A DNA stretch of 64,000 nucleotides from Clostridium sp. CAG:452 (GCA_000434035.1 FR893523.1:209443-273442); one strand, 5' to 3'; numbered from the stretch's first letter, positions 38,601 through 49,396 are shown. The notes: generated by a model not told the origin, from the letters alone. Numbers and translations: made by a program.

Positions 38601-41600
38601 CAAAGATGCAAATAAGATTGAAGCAGTAGAGAAAATATCAAAGCAAGATAAAGATTATCTTTTAGAAACAGGTGAAAAAATTTGGAATTTCTTTGATGAT
38701 ACAATGAATGAAGAAAATAATTTTTTACCTCCAGATAATTATCAGGAAGACAGAAAAGAAGTAATAGCAAAAAGAACATCTCCAACCAATATAGGGCTTC
38801 GGTATGCTTGCAATTGTATCTGCTTATGACTTGAAATATATAGAGTTAGAAGATGCTATAGAAAGAATAAGTAAAACATTAGAAACAATACAAAAATTGC
38901 AAAAATGGAATGGACATTTATACAATTGGTATAATACACAAACTTTAGAACCATTAAATCCAAGATATGTTTCAACAGTAGATAATGGTAATTTTATTGG
39001 GTATTTATATACTGTAAAACAATTTTTAACAAATACTGAAAAAAATCTAAAAGTAAGTGTTCCTAACACATCTGGATATATAGAAAATATTAATCAAATG
39101 ATACAAATTATAGATAGCATTATACAAAGTACAGATTTTTCTGTGTTATATAACCCTAAAAAACGACTATTTTCAATAGGATTTAATATAGAAGAAAATA
39201 AATTAACAAATTCGTATTATGATTTGCTAGCTTCAGAAGCAAGACAAGCTAGTTTAGTTGCGATAGCTAAAAAAGATATACCATCAAAACATTGGAATAG
39301 CTTAAGTAGAACAATAACAAGCTTAAAAAAATATAAAGGACTTGTATCATGGTCTGGAACAGCATTTGAATATTTAATGCCAAATATAAATATAGAACAA
39401 TATGAGGGCAGTTTGCTAGACGAGGCATGTAGGTTTTTAATAATGAGTCAAATGGAATATGCAAAAAAATTAGGAATACCATGGGGCGTTTCAGAAGCGG
39501 CTTTTAATTTAAGAGACTTAAATAATAATTATCAATACAAAGCATTTGGAATACCATGGTTAGGACTAAAAAGAGGTCTAGAAGATGATATGGTAGTGTC
39601 ACCATATTCTGTATTTTTAAGTTTAAATTATGTACCAAAACAGGGAATAGAAAACTTAAGATTATTAGAAAGTGAAGGCATGAATAGTAAATATGGTTTT
39701 TATGAATCAATAGATTATACACTTTCTAGACTAAAATATGGCAAGAAATATGAAACAGTAAAAACATATATGGCACATCATCAGGGATTAAGTCTTTTAT
39801 CAATTAATAATTTAATAAATAAAAATATACTAGTAAAAAGGTTTATGAAAAATCCAGAGATTGAAGGAATTAAAATATTATTGCAAGAAAGGATGCCAGA
39901 AAAGGCAATAATTACAAAAGAGAAAAAAGAAAAAATAGAAAAATTAAAACCAAAAGATTACGAAAACTATACAGAAAAAACATATAGCAAAATAAATTAT
40001 GAATTGAATGAAGCAAATACAATATCAAATGGAAATTATACAATATGCACAAAATCAAATGGAGAAGGGTTTAGTAAATATAAAGGAATTCTAATAAACA
40101 GATTTAAAGAAACAGCAGATAAAAAACAAGGAATAATTTTTTATATAAAAAATGTATCAAACAAACGAATATGGACAAACATTCCAATAGATAAAAGGCA
40201 AGACAAGCTCAAGGTTTCTTTTACACCATCTGAAACTAAATTTACAAGAACAGATGGAAACATAGAAACAAAAACAAAAATAATTGCTTGCGCAAATGAT
40301 CCAGTAGAAATAAGAAGGCTTGAATTAAAAAACAATGGAAATATGGAAGAAACGCTAGAGATAACTAACTATTTTGAACCTGTTTTATCAAAGCCTGAAC
40401 AAGATTATGCTCATCAGGCATTTAATAATTTATTTATAACATTTGAAAACTTAGAAAAAGATAATATTTTAGTAAAAAGGAAGAAAAGAGGAGTAAATGA
40501 TAAAGATATATATTTAGCAGTGAATTTATATACAGAACACGAAACAGTTGGAGATTTTGAATATGAAATAAGCCAAGAAAAATTTTTGGGTAAAAGAAAC
40601 ACATTTATTCCAGAACTAGTAGAAGATTCAAAGCCATATTCTAAAACAATGGGATTAGTTACAGAACCATGTTTAGCAACCAAAAGAACTATTAAAATAA
40701 AGCCATCTGAAACAATAATAATTGACTTAATTTTAAGTATATCAAATAATAAAGAAGAGGCAATATCAGCATTAGAAAAGTATAAAAATGAAAAAATAAT
40801 AACAAAGGCCTTTGATGTGTCACGAGCAAAAGTGGAAGCAGAAAATATATACTTAGGAGTAAAAGGAAAAGAAGTAGAAACTTATCAAAAATTACTTTCT
40901 TATTTATTATTCCATAATCCATTAAGAAAACTGGTTTTAGAAAGATTGCCTAAAAGGATATATTCTCAAAGTAAGTTATGGAAATATGGGATATCAGGAG
41001 ATTTACCAATTCTGTTACTAGAAATAAAGGATATAAACGATATTTATGTAGTAAAAGAATGCCTAAAAGCGTATGAGTTTTTTAAAAACAAAGATATAAA
41101 AATAGATTTAGTAATAATAAACGAGGAACCGAACTCTTATGATTCATATTTAAAATATGAAATAGAAGATGCAATAATAAATAAGCAATTGGCATATTTA
41201 AAAAACATTTTTGGTGGAATATTTACAATATGCAAAAATGAGATAGATTTAGAAGATATTGATTTACTAAAATTTAAAGCATCAGTATTTTTAAAAGCTG
41301 AATCAGGTAGCCTAGAAACAGCAATAACAGATTTGGAAGAAGAATATTTAAAAACAATTAAAAATATAGGAATAGAAGAAAATGAGCCAACAGTAGAAAC
41401 CGAAAAAGAAGAAGAACTAGAAGAAAATATGGAGGAATTAAAATACTATAATGAATATGGAGGATTTAGTGAAAATGGATTAGAATACAAAATAAAAATT
41501 GGAAAAGACAATAAACTTCCAACTGCATGGAGTATGATACTTGCAAATCCTAAGTTTGGTACTTTGGTAACTCAAAACATAGGAGGATTTACATGGCATA

Positions 41601-43827
41601 AAAACAGTAGATTAAATCGATTATCTGCATGGAATAATGAACCTGTGCTAGATATACCTTCTGAAATTATATATTTAAAAGATAAAGAAAATGGTAAAAA
41701 ATGGTCACTTTCAAATAATTTAAATGATATACAAACAAATTCGTATATAACTTATGGTTTAGGATTTGTAAACTTTAAGAATATATATAATGGAATATAT
41801 CAAGAGCTAAATATTTTTGTTCCAAAAGAAGACACAGTAAAAATAAATATTTTAAACCTTAAAAACTTGCATGCTAAAAAGAGAAAACTAAAATTATTAT
41901 ATTATATTAAAGATGTGCTTGGAGAAGATGAAATAAAAACAAACGGAAACATACAACTAGTAAAAGAAGCGAATGTAATTTTTGCAAATAATTTATATAA
42001 GGATAGTTTTAAAAGATGTATTCCATATATTACAACCAGTGAAAATATAAGAAGCTATACAGGAGATAAAAAATCATTTATAGGAAATCAAAGTATAAAA
42101 AATCCAATTGCACTAGATTTGGTTTCATTAGACAATAGTTCTGGATTGGGACAAAATTCTTGTATTGCAATAGAATTGGAAGTTGAATTAGAAGGATATG
42201 AAAGCAAAGAAATTAGTATAGTATTTGGAGAAGAAGAGAGTAAACTAGATGCAAAAAATACTGCATATAAATATTCTAAAATAACAAATTGTACTCAAGA
42301 ACTAAACAAAGAAAAAGCCTTTTGGTATGAATTAGTAAGTAGGGTACAAGTAAAAACACCAATAGAATCAATAAATATAATGCTTAATGGATGGGCAACA
42401 TATCAAACAATAGTATCTAGACTATGGTCGAGAACGGGCTATCAGCAATCAGGCGGAGCAATAGGATTTAGAGATCAATTGCAAGACACAATAGGATTAA
42501 AATACACAGATATAAATTTTATGAAAGAACAAATACTAATTGCATGTAGACATCAATTTATAGAAGGGGACGTGGAACACTGGTGGCATGATGACATTAA
42601 TAGAGGAATAAGAACCAGATTTTCGGATGACTTATTATGGCTTTGTTATTTGGTATATGAATATATAAATTTTACAGGAGACTATACTATTTTAGAAGAA
42701 GAACAACCTTATGTTATGGGAGAACTTTTACCAGATGGTGTTGACGAAAGATATGATGTGTATTTAGAATCAAAACAAAAAGAAAACGTATATACACATT
42801 GCATAAGAGCAATAGATAGAAGTCTAAACTTTGGAGAACATGGATTGCCTAAAATAGGCTCAGGAGACTGGAATGACGGCTTAAATACAGTAGGAAACAA
42901 ACAAAAAGGTGAAAGCATTTGGTTAGGATTTTTTATATACAATATACTTGAAAAATTTATTCCTATATGTGAAAAAAGAGGAGATATATCAAGAGTAAAC
43001 GAATATAAGATAAAAAAAGAAAATCTAAAAAAAGCATTAAACACAGCAGGTTGGGATGGAAGGTGGTTTAGAAGAGCATATATGGATAACCGGAGAACCT
43101 TTGCGGAAGCATAGAAAATGAAGAATGTAGAATAGATAGCATATCACAAAGTTGGGGAGTAATATCAAATGCAGCTGATAATGACAAAAAATATATATCA
43201 ATGGAAAGTTTAGAAAATCATTTAATAGATACAGAGAATGGAATAATAAAATTATTGGATCCACCATTTAATAAAACAAAATTAGAGCCAGGTTATATAA
43301 AAGCATATTTACCAGGAGTAAGAGAAAATGGAGGACAATACACACATGCAGCAATGTGGGCAATAATTGCTTTTGCAAAACTTGGATTTGGAGATAAGGC
43401 TTTAGAATACTATAGAATGATTAACCCAATAGAACACACAAGAACAAAAGAAGCGGCAATAAAATATAAACAAGAACCATATGTTATACCAGCAGATATA
43501 TATGGATCAAATAATCTTGTGGGAAGAGGCGGTTGGACTTGGTATACAGGCTCAAGTAGCTGGTTTTTAAATGCAGGAATAGAAAATATATTAGGGCTAA
43601 AAGTAGAAAATGAAATATTAAAGCTAGAGCCATGTATACCAAAAAAATGGGAAGAATACAGTATAAAATATAGATATAATACAAGCATATATAATATAAA
43701 AATTAAAAATCCAAATGGAAAAAACAGCGGAGTAAAAGAATTTTATTTAAATGGAAACAAAATAGAAGAAAAACAAATAAAATTGAAAGACAATAAAACA
43801 ATAAATGAAATAGAAATAATTTTATAA
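35664..43827 (+). CDS. ndvB: NdvB-like cyclic beta-glucan synthase/GH94 giant, read through four +1 shifts
   Basis: About 2719 residues when all four shifts are made, the length of NdvB-type proteins. TTG start seven bases after GAGGTGG. Order: N-terminal helical region with a membrane pair near 395-450; GT84 glycosyltransferase with ITLDSDTNLVLDSAQELIG, IIQPRIGIDLEAS, VLSHDLLEGNYLRCG and RLSRWIRGDWQ; further membrane helices (about 800-970); a glycoamylase-like part with AYDLKYIEL and YMAHHQGLSLLSINN; and a GH94 phosphorylase-like C-terminus with RTGYQQSGGAIGFRDQLQDT, DVEHWWHDDINRGIRTRFSD, GSGDWNDGLN and RGGWTWYTGSSSW. Should make, cut and cyclise beta-glucans at the membrane. Symbol given by family, not by proven product. 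Confidence 0.85.
37695..37698 (+). other. +1 shift site 6: CTT-C-GGA in ndvB
   Basis: In-frame CGG (codon 678) followed by A. Shifted frame gives YAGLGGTDLYTNAVSDIYYD, matching the NdvB GT84 core; the unshifted frame closes after 15 codons. Confidence 0.88.
38800..38803 (+). other. +1 shift site 7: CTT-C-GGT in ndvB
   Basis: In-frame CGG followed by T, the only site with GGT. Shifted frame gives SPTNIGLGMLAIVSAYDL, matching the TSPTNIGL...A.DLGY block of the family; the unshifted frame stops nine codons later. Confidence 0.88.
43091..43094 (+). other. +1 shift site 8: AAC-C-GGA in ndvB
   Basis: In-frame CGG followed by A. Shifted frame gives YMDNGEPL, the D(D/N)G(T/E)PLGS motif of GH94-type NdvB C-termini. 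Confidence 0.88.
43104..43107 (+). other. +1 shift site 9: TTG-C-GGA in ndvB, 13 bases after site 8
   Basis: In-frame CGG in the frame set by site 8, followed by A. Shifted frame completes EPLGSIENEECRIDSISQSW, a strongly conserved stretch. Two independent shifts are needed within five codons. Confidence 0.88.
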
Positions 43828-43862
43828 ATGTCATATTTCCGTAATAAATTTGTAAAAAAAAC

Positions 43863-43891
43863 TTGTCTAAATTTAAGTTATATGATATAAA
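43863..43891 (+). promoter_or_regulatory. Promoter of the two-component operon
   Basis: TTGTCT (43863-43868), 17 bases, TATAAA (43886-43891), about 40 bases before the response regulator start. Confidence 0.6.
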
Positions 43892-43931
43892 GAATGTATA
43901 AAATTGAAACAAAGAAGGGTGGGGCTTTCTA

Positions 43932-44657
43932 GTGGAAAATATTGAAGAAAAAGATAAAAAGACAATTTTAATAGTTGATGATGAAAAGCCAATAGTAGAA
44001 ATATTAGTATACAATCTACAAAAAGAAGGATATAATACATTAGAGGCAAATGATGGACTTACAGCAGTAGAAATAGCTACTACAAAAAAACCAGATTTAA
44101 TATTATTAGATATAATGCTACCTAAAATGGATGGATTAACAGTATGTAAAAAAATAAGAGCTTCTCTTAATGTACCAATTCTTATGCTTACAGCAAAAGA
44201 TGAAGAAATAGATAAAATATTAGGATTAGAACTAGGTGCAGATGATTATATAACAAAACCATTTAGTGTAAGAGAATTAATGGCAAGAATAAAAGCAAAT
44301 TTAAGAAAATCAGAAATAAAAGAAAGTCCAGCAGAAGCAAACGAAGACAAAACTAAAAAGATTGTTGTAGGAAGCTTAACACTAGATTTAGATAAATTCG
44401 AAGCAAAAGTAGATGGAGAAGTTATTGACTTAACATTAAGAGAATTTGAAGTGTTAAAATTTTTAGCAAGCCAAGCAGGACAAGTAATAACAAGAGAAGT
44501 ATTACTAGAAAAAGTTTGGGGTTATGAATATTATGGAGATATAAGAACAGTAGACGTTACAGTAAGAAGAATTAGAGGAAAGATAGAAAAAGATACTGCA
44601 AATCCAAAAATATTAATAACGAAAAGAGGCGTAGGATATTATATAAAAGCAAATTAA
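43932..44657 (+). CDS. OmpR/PhoB-family response regulator
   Basis: 241 residues, GTG start. The receiver domain (16-130) has the acidic pocket VDDEKPIVE, the phospho-acceptor Asp at about 60 in LILLDIMLPKMDG, and LTAKDEEIDKILG plus the lysine in YITKPFS. The C-terminal winged helix (about 145-240) has LTLREFEVLKFLASQAGQVI and VRRIRGKIEKD. Activates or represses promoters when phosphorylated by the kinase that follows. The gene order and the kinase architecture resemble WalRK or PhoPR, and I cannot tell which. Confidence 0.93.
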   Translation: MENIEEKDKKTILIVDDEKPIVEILVYNLQKEGYNTLEANDGLTAVEIATTKKPDLILLDIMLPKMDGLTVCKKIRASLNVPILMLTAKDEEIDKILGLELGADDYITKPFSVRELMARIKANLRKSEIKESPAEANEDKTKKIVVGSLTLDLDKFEAKVDGEVIDLTLREFEVLKFLASQAGQVITREVLLEKVWGYEYYGDIRTVDVTVRRIRGKIEKDTANPKILITKRGVGYYIKAN

Positions 44658-44660
44658 TAT

Positions 44661-44776
44661 ATAAATTGTAATTTATGGAGGGGGAATTCTAGGGACTGTC
44701 CCTTAAAATCACCAAACCTGGGGATTTTGGCGACTGTCCTGAATTCACCCGAAACTAAACAAATTACAATTTATTT
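44661..44776. repeat. MITE-like element, copy 2
   Basis: About 116 bp with ends ATAAATTGTAATTTA and ACAAATTACAATTTATTT, matching each other perfectly over the core ends. Inner sequence is nearly that of copy 1 (AGGGACTGTCCC, GGGGATTTTGGCGACTGTCC). Lies between the response regulator and kinase genes, inside the operon. Confidence 0.85.
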
Positions 44777-44791
44777 TTTTGAGGTGAAAAA

Positions 44792-46222
44792 ATGTTTAAA
44801 AGTGTTCAAATAAAAATGATATTAATAATTATTGCACTTGCAGTAGTAATGCTTGCAATTCCAGAATATATATATTTAGCAAGATTAAATAATTTAAATG
44901 TAGCACAAAACCCTGAAATGTTAGCACAAAGCATTGTAACATGGAAAATTGTTTTATCAATATTAACAGGAAGTTTTTTAATCATATCTACAATAATTGT
45001 TATATTCACATCTAAAAATGTAGTATCACCAATTTCTAAATTAATAAAAAAGGTAGAAAGAATAGCAGCAGGAGATGAAACAGAACAAATAGAACTAAAA
45101 GAAGTTGATAATGGAAAATCAAATACAGAAATAGATGAATTAGTAAAAGCATTTAACGTAATGACAGCAGGATTAAAAGAAAATCTAAATGAAGTAACAA
45201 GACAAAAAATGCAAATAGAAACAATTTTACTTCATATGACAGATGGAATTATAGCATTTAATATAGATGGCAGTATAATACATATAAATCCAGCTGCAAG
45301 TAGACTTTTAAAAATAACAGCAGATGATAATACATTTGACAAGATATTCAAAAAACTAAAAATAGATATGAATATGGAAAAAATAATATATTTAGAAAAT
45401 TGGACCTCAACAGAGCAAAAAGTAAATATAGATGATACATATGTAAATATGTTTTTTGCTCCATTTAAAGACGAAAATAATAGACCAGCAGGAGTAATGG
45501 TACTAATTCAGGATATAACAGAACATGTAAGACTAGATAATATGAGAAAAGAATTTGTGGCAGATGTATCACATGAATTAAAAACTCCACTTACATCAAT
45601 TTTGGGTTATTCAGAAACACTTGCAACAAGTGAATATGACAAAGAATTGCAAACGAAGTTCTTAAATGTTATATCATCAGAAGCAGTAAGAATGACTAAA
45701 CTTGTAAATGATTTATTAACACTTTCTAAGTATGATAATAAAAAAACAAATACAGAAAAGACTGAATTCGATTTAGGAGAACTTGTAAAACAAGCACAAG
45801 AAAATTTACAAATAGAAATGGACAAAAAACATCAAAAAGTAGAATGCTTTGTAACTGCAAACGTTCCAAATGTTTATGCAGATAGAGATGGTATAGAAAG
45901 AGTAGTACTAAATATATTATCAAACAGTATAAAATATACTGGTGAAGGTGGAACAATAAAAATATATGTAGGATTTGTATATAATGATGCATATATAAAA
46001 GTAATTGATAATGGGATAGGAATTCCAGAAGAAGACCTAAACAAAATATTTGAAAGATTTTATAGAGTAGATAAAGCAAGAACAAGAGAAATGGGCGGAA
46101 CAGGACTAGGACTTTCAATAGCGAAAGAAATATTAGATCAGAACAATGGAAGAATTGATATAAAGAGCAAAGTACACGAAGGAACAGAAGTAGTAATTAC
46201 AATACCAACAAAAAGTAAATAA
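44792..46222 (+). CDS. Sensor histidine kinase (WalK/PhoR type)
   Basis: 476 residues. Two membrane helices (9-29 and 49-71) with a short outer loop, HAMP (about 72-125), PAS (about 142-240, DGIIAFNIDGSIIHINPAAS), HisKA with the phospho-His at about 261 in FVADVSHELKTPLTSILGYS, and a HATPase_c domain (NILSNSIKYTGEG, DNGIGIPEEDL, GGTGLGLSIAKEI). A small outer loop suggests that it senses envelope state or internal signals through PAS. The gene is bracketed by MITE copies 2 and 3. GAGGTGA precedes the ATG. Confidence 0.93.
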   Translation: MFKSVQIKMILIIIALAVVMLAIPEYIYLARLNNLNVAQNPEMLAQSIVTWKIVLSILTGSFLIISTIIVIFTSKNVVSPISKLIKKVERIAAGDETEQIELKEVDNGKSNTEIDELVKAFNVMTAGLKENLNEVTRQKMQIETILLHMTDGIIAFNIDGSIIHINPAASRLLKITADDNTFDKIFKKLKIDMNMEKIIYLENWTSTEQKVNIDDTYVNMFFAPFKDENNRPAGVMVLIQDITEHVRLDNMRKEFVADVSHELKTPLTSILGYSETLATSEYDKELQTKFLNVISSEAVRMTKLVNDLLTLSKYDNKKTNTEKTEFDLGELVKQAQENLQIEMDKKHQKVECFVTANVPNVYADRDGIERVVLNILSNSIKYTGEGGTIKIYVGFVYNDAYIKVIDNGIGIPEEDLNKIFERFYRVDKARTREMGGTGLGLSIAKEILDQNNGRIDIKSKVHEGTEVVITIPTKSK

Positions 46223-46334
46223 ATTGTAATTTGTGTGAGGGGGAATTCTAGGGACTGTCCCTTAAAATCACCAAACCTGGGGATTTTGGCGACTGTCCTG
46301 AATTCATCCGGAATTAAACAAATTCCAATTTATA
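46217..46334. repeat. MITE-like element, copy 3
   Basis: 118 bp, nearly identical to copy 1 including GTGTGAGGGGGAATTC and CTGAATTCATCCGG. Its left end contains the stop codon of the kinase gene. Confidence 0.85.
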
Positions 46335-46407
46335 CAATGAAATAATTGAAAAAATGTAGATAGTAATGTATAATGAGAAAGTAATGTATTCGAAAGAAGG
46401 AAAAACA

Positions 46408-47052
46408 ATGGAAGAAAAAGCAGATTCAAAAATAAAAGATATATTAGAATGGGCATATTGCATAATAATAGCAGTAGTCTTAGCATTGCTATTTAGATAT
46501 TATATAGGAACACCAACAATAGTAAAACAACCATCAATGTACAATACCTTAGAAGAAGGACAAAGACTTATTCTAAGCAGATGGACAAGAACTGTAAAAG
46601 GAACATACAAAAGAGGAGATATAATAACATTTGAAGCACCAAGTCAAACACAAATGTCTACATTTGATGTAGATATGAATAATCCAGTTGCAATATATGA
46701 TTATAAACCAAAGGGAATTTTTGCTAAATTTTCATATTATGTATTAGAATTTAATAAAACAAGCTATATAAAAAGAGTAATAGGTGTAGCTGGAGACCAT
46801 ATAAAAATTGAAAGTGGCAAAGTTTATTTGAATGGACAAGAATTAAATGAACCATATTTAAGAGATGGAATAAAAACAGAACAAAAAGTATTTACAGACA
46901 TTATTGTTCCAGAAAATTGTGTGTTTGTTATGGGCGACAATAGACCACAAAGTATGGACAGTAGAAGCTTTGGATGTATCCCACTAGAGAAAGTTGAAAG
47001 CAAAGTAGTAATTAGATTTTGGCCATTAAATAAATTTGGAAAAGTTAAATAA
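46408..47052 (+). CDS. lepB: Signal peptidase I
   Basis: 214 residues from ATG 46408, seven bases after GAAGG; an upstream ATG at 46366 lacks a site. One N-terminal membrane helix (15-33). Catalytic Ser43 in VKQPSMYNT and Lys122 in YIKRVIGVAGD; the third family box is VFVMGDNRPQSMDSRSFG. It cleaves signal peptides on the outer face of the membrane. The active-site pocket loop between the two boxes is somewhat long (about 78 residues). Confidence 0.95.
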   Translation: MEEKADSKIKDILEWAYCIIIAVVLALLFRYYIGTPTIVKQPSMYNTLEEGQRLILSRWTRTVKGTYKRGDIITFEAPSQTQMSTFDVDMNNPVAIYDYKPKGIFAKFSYYVLEFNKTSYIKRVIGVAGDHIKIESGKVYLNGQELNEPYLRDGIKTEQKVFTDIIVPENCVFVMGDNRPQSMDSRSFGCIPLEKVESKVVIRFWPLNKFGKVK

Positions 47053-47072
47053 TCAATTTTAGGAAGATTAAT

Positions 47073-47969
47073 ATGATTTTTGAAAATATTATAGGAAACG
47101 AAAAAAATAAAAAATTACTAGAAGACATTATAACTAAAAACAAAATTGCTAATGCATATATGTTTATTGGACAAGAAAGTATTGGTAAGTTTTTATTTGC
47201 AAAAGAATTTGCAAAAGCTATATTATGTCTAAATGAAAACAAACCATGCAGCAAGTGTAAATCATGCTTAGAACTTGAGAATTCAAATAATCCGGATTTA
47301 ACAATAATTGAACCAGATGGAAATAACGTAAAAATAGAACAAATAAGAGAACTAAATAAAAAAGTAGTAGAAAAACCAATAGTATCAACAAAAAAAGTAT
47401 ATATAATAAATGATGGACAAAACATAACAAAAGAAGCTCAAAACGCATTACTAAAAACATTAGAGGAGCCACCAGAATATGTTACAATAATACTAATTAC
47501 AACAAGTGAAAGTGCTTTTTTACCAACAATAAAATCAAGATGTACTAAAATAAACTTTAACAAACTTACTAAAGAAGAAATGTTAAATATATTAAAAAAC
47601 AAATACAATTATCAAGATATTGCAGATATAGTATATAAAATATCAAATGGAAGCATAAATAAGTCAATTCAGGTAATAGAGCGACAAAGCGAATTTGAAA
47701 CTATAAATAAAACATTTAGCAATCTGGAAAATACAAATATAATTGACCTAATAAACAGCAAAGAAGAAATTTTTAAAGATAAAGAAGAAATAAATAATAT
47801 ATTAGATTATATTATTACAATTTTTTTTGAGAAAATCAAACAGAATGTCAAATATGTTGAATGTATTGAAATCACAGAAAAAACAAAAGAAAGATTAAGA
47901 AAAAACGGTAATTATGATATGACAATAGATAATTTTATGTTAAGTATATGGGAGGAAATAAATGGCTAA
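47073..47969 (+). CDS. holB: DNA polymerase III delta-prime subunit
   Basis: 298 residues. AAA+ fold without a canonical Walker A (FIGQESIGKFLFAKEFAKAI), as in delta-prime; the zinc module is present (CLNENKPCSKCKSCLEL), then PDLTIIEPDGNNVKIEQIREL, NALLKTLEEPPEYVTIILIT and LPTIKSRC. Part of the clamp loader at the replication fork. The last eight bases overlap ricT, as in many Firmicutes. Confidence 0.92.
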   Translation: MIFENIIGNEKNKKLLEDIITKNKIANAYMFIGQESIGKFLFAKEFAKAILCLNENKPCSKCKSCLELENSNNPDLTIIEPDGNNVKIEQIRELNKKVVEKPIVSTKKVYIINDGQNITKEAQNALLKTLEEPPEYVTIILITTSESAFLPTIKSRCTKINFNKLTKEEMLNILKNKYNYQDIADIVYKISNGSINKSIQVIERQSEFETINKTFSNLENTNIIDLINSKEEIFKDKEEINNILDYIITIFFEKIKQNVKYVECIEITEKTKERLRKNGNYDMTIDNFMLSIWEEING

Positions 47970-48876
47970 TATTATAGGCGTTAGATTTAAAAAACCAGGT
48001 AAAATATATTTTTTTGACCCTGATGGAATAGAAATAGAACAAGGAGAACATGTTATTGTAGAAACAGCAATGGGAAAAGAATACGGAGAGGTAGCAATAG
48101 CAAATAGAACCATTCCAGATGATAAATTAGTAAAACCTTTGAAAAAAATAATTAGAGTTGCAACAAACAAAGATAAAAAACAGCATGAAGAAAACAAAGA
48201 GAAAGAAAAAGAAGCTTTAAAAATTTGTGAAAAGAAAATAAAAGAACATGGGTTAGATATGAAACTAACAGATGTAGAATATAAATTCGATAGAAGTAAA
48301 TTGCTTTTCTTTTTTAAAGCAGATGGAAGAATAGATTTTAGAGATTTAGTAAAAGATTTAGCAGCAATATTTAAAACAAGAATAGAATTAAGACAAATAG
48401 GAGTAAGAGACGAAGTGAAAAATCTAGGCGGAAACGGAATGTGTGGAAGAGAATTATGTTGTTGTTCTTTTTTAGGAAATTTTGAAACAGTATCAATAAA
48501 AATGGCAAAAGAACAAAACATATCATTAAATCCATCTAAAATATCTGGTAATTGTGGAAGATTAATGTGTTGCTTAAAATATGAACAAGAAGTATATGAA
48601 GAAAAACTTAAAAGATTACCAAAAGTTGGAGCAATAGTAAAAACAGAAGATGGAGAAGGCGAAGTTTGTGGTGTAGAAACACTAAAAGAAATAGTAAAAG
48701 TAAAACTTCATGATGGAGAAGACACTTTCTTTAAAAAATACAATTCAAAAGATATAAAAATTATAAAAAATGCAGAAAAAGAGGATGACAGTATAGAAAC
48801 AGATAATCCAGAAGATCTAAAAGAATTACAAGAATTAGAAAAATTAGAAAAAATGGATGAAAAAAATAAAAAATAA
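47962..48876 (+). CDS. ricT: PSP1-domain regulator RicT (YaaT)
   Basis: 304 residues. PSP1 domain with GVRFKKPGKIYFFDPDG, GKEYGEVAIANR and the cysteine cluster NGMCGRELCCCSFL plus ISGNCGRLMCCLKYEQ, which binds Fe-S clusters with RicA and RicF in B. subtilis. There it affects RNase Y maturation and sporulation phosphorelay. The C-terminal 40 residues are acidic. Overlaps holB. Confidence 0.93.
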   Translation: MANIIGVRFKKPGKIYFFDPDGIEIEQGEHVIVETAMGKEYGEVAIANRTIPDDKLVKPLKKIIRVATNKDKKQHEENKEKEKEALKICEKKIKEHGLDMKLTDVEYKFDRSKLLFFFKADGRIDFRDLVKDLAAIFKTRIELRQIGVRDEVKNLGGNGMCGRELCCCSFLGNFETVSIKMAKEQNISLNPSKISGNCGRLMCCLKYEQEVYEEKLKRLPKVGAIVKTEDGEGEVCGVETLKEIVKVKLHDGEDTFFKKYNSKDIKIIKNAEKEDDSIETDNPEDLKELQELEKLEKMDEKNKK

Positions 48877-48921
48877 TTTAGATATTAATTTTTATAATAA
48901 AGTTTTAAAGGAGGGAAAAAT

Positions 48922-49092
48922 ATGGCATACAAAATAACAGATAAATGTATATCTTGTGGAGCATGTGCAGCAGAATGCCCAGTAGGATGTATTTCACAAG
49001 GAGAAGACAAATACATAATAGATGCAAATTCATGTATTGGTTGTGGTACTTGTGCAGGAGTTTGCCCAGTTGAAGCACCAGAAGAAGAATAA
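48922..49092 (+). CDS. 2[4Fe-4S] ferredoxin
   Basis: 56 residues. ATG 48922 follows AAAGGAGGG. Two CxxCxxCxxxC(P) motifs: CISCGACAAECP and CIGCGTCAGVCP, each binding one cluster. It is the clostridial low-potential ferredoxin type, the natural electron acceptor of the pyruvate:ferredoxin oxidoreductase encoded 460 bases downstream. Confidence 0.97.
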   Translation: MAYKITDKCISCGACAAECPVGCISQGEDKYIIDANSCIGCGTCAGVCPVEAPEEE

Positions 49093-49106
49093 AATAAAAA
49101 AGAAAG

Positions 49107-49147
49107 AAGTGCGGTTTCTAATTAGGACATAACCGCACTTTTTATTT
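49107..49147. terminator. Bidirectional terminator
   Basis: AAGTGCGGTT and AACCGCACTT form a perfect 10-bp stem followed by TTTATTT. Confidence 0.85.
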
Positions 49148-49216
49148 ATGACAAGTTAACAAAAAAAGAAGCACGGATCAAGTCTGTAAATCCATGTTTC
49201 TTCTAAAACTGCTCTG

Positions 49217-49396
49217 TTATCGATGAAGTCTTCTCTTGACTCTTTTAGCAAGAGCCTTGAAGAATTTAGGCATAAGCCTAAGTACCTTAACGGATTCTTC
49301 CTCGAACTGAATCAGTTTGGATTCAAAGATGAACCCAGTGATGATGAGGGCAACGACTGCTACCTCCAAAAGAGTAACCATAACAAAAGTCAACAT
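49217..49396 (-). CDS. Small membrane peptide, possibly toxin-like
   Basis: 59 residues from ATG 49396 (six bases after GAAAGG; the ATG two codons earlier touches the site). One hydrophobic helix (about 1-24, with VTLLEVAVVALIITGFIF) and a basic tail (ALAKRVKRRLHR). This hydrophobic-then-basic layout resembles type I toxin or holin-like toxin peptides, but no family assignment is safe. The DNA is visibly richer in G+C than the neighbours. An isolated minus-strand gene between ferredoxin and por genes. Confidence 0.4.
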   Translation of the reverse strand: MLTFVMVTLLEVAVVALIITGFIFESKLIQFEEESVKVLRLMPKFFKALAKRVKRRLHR

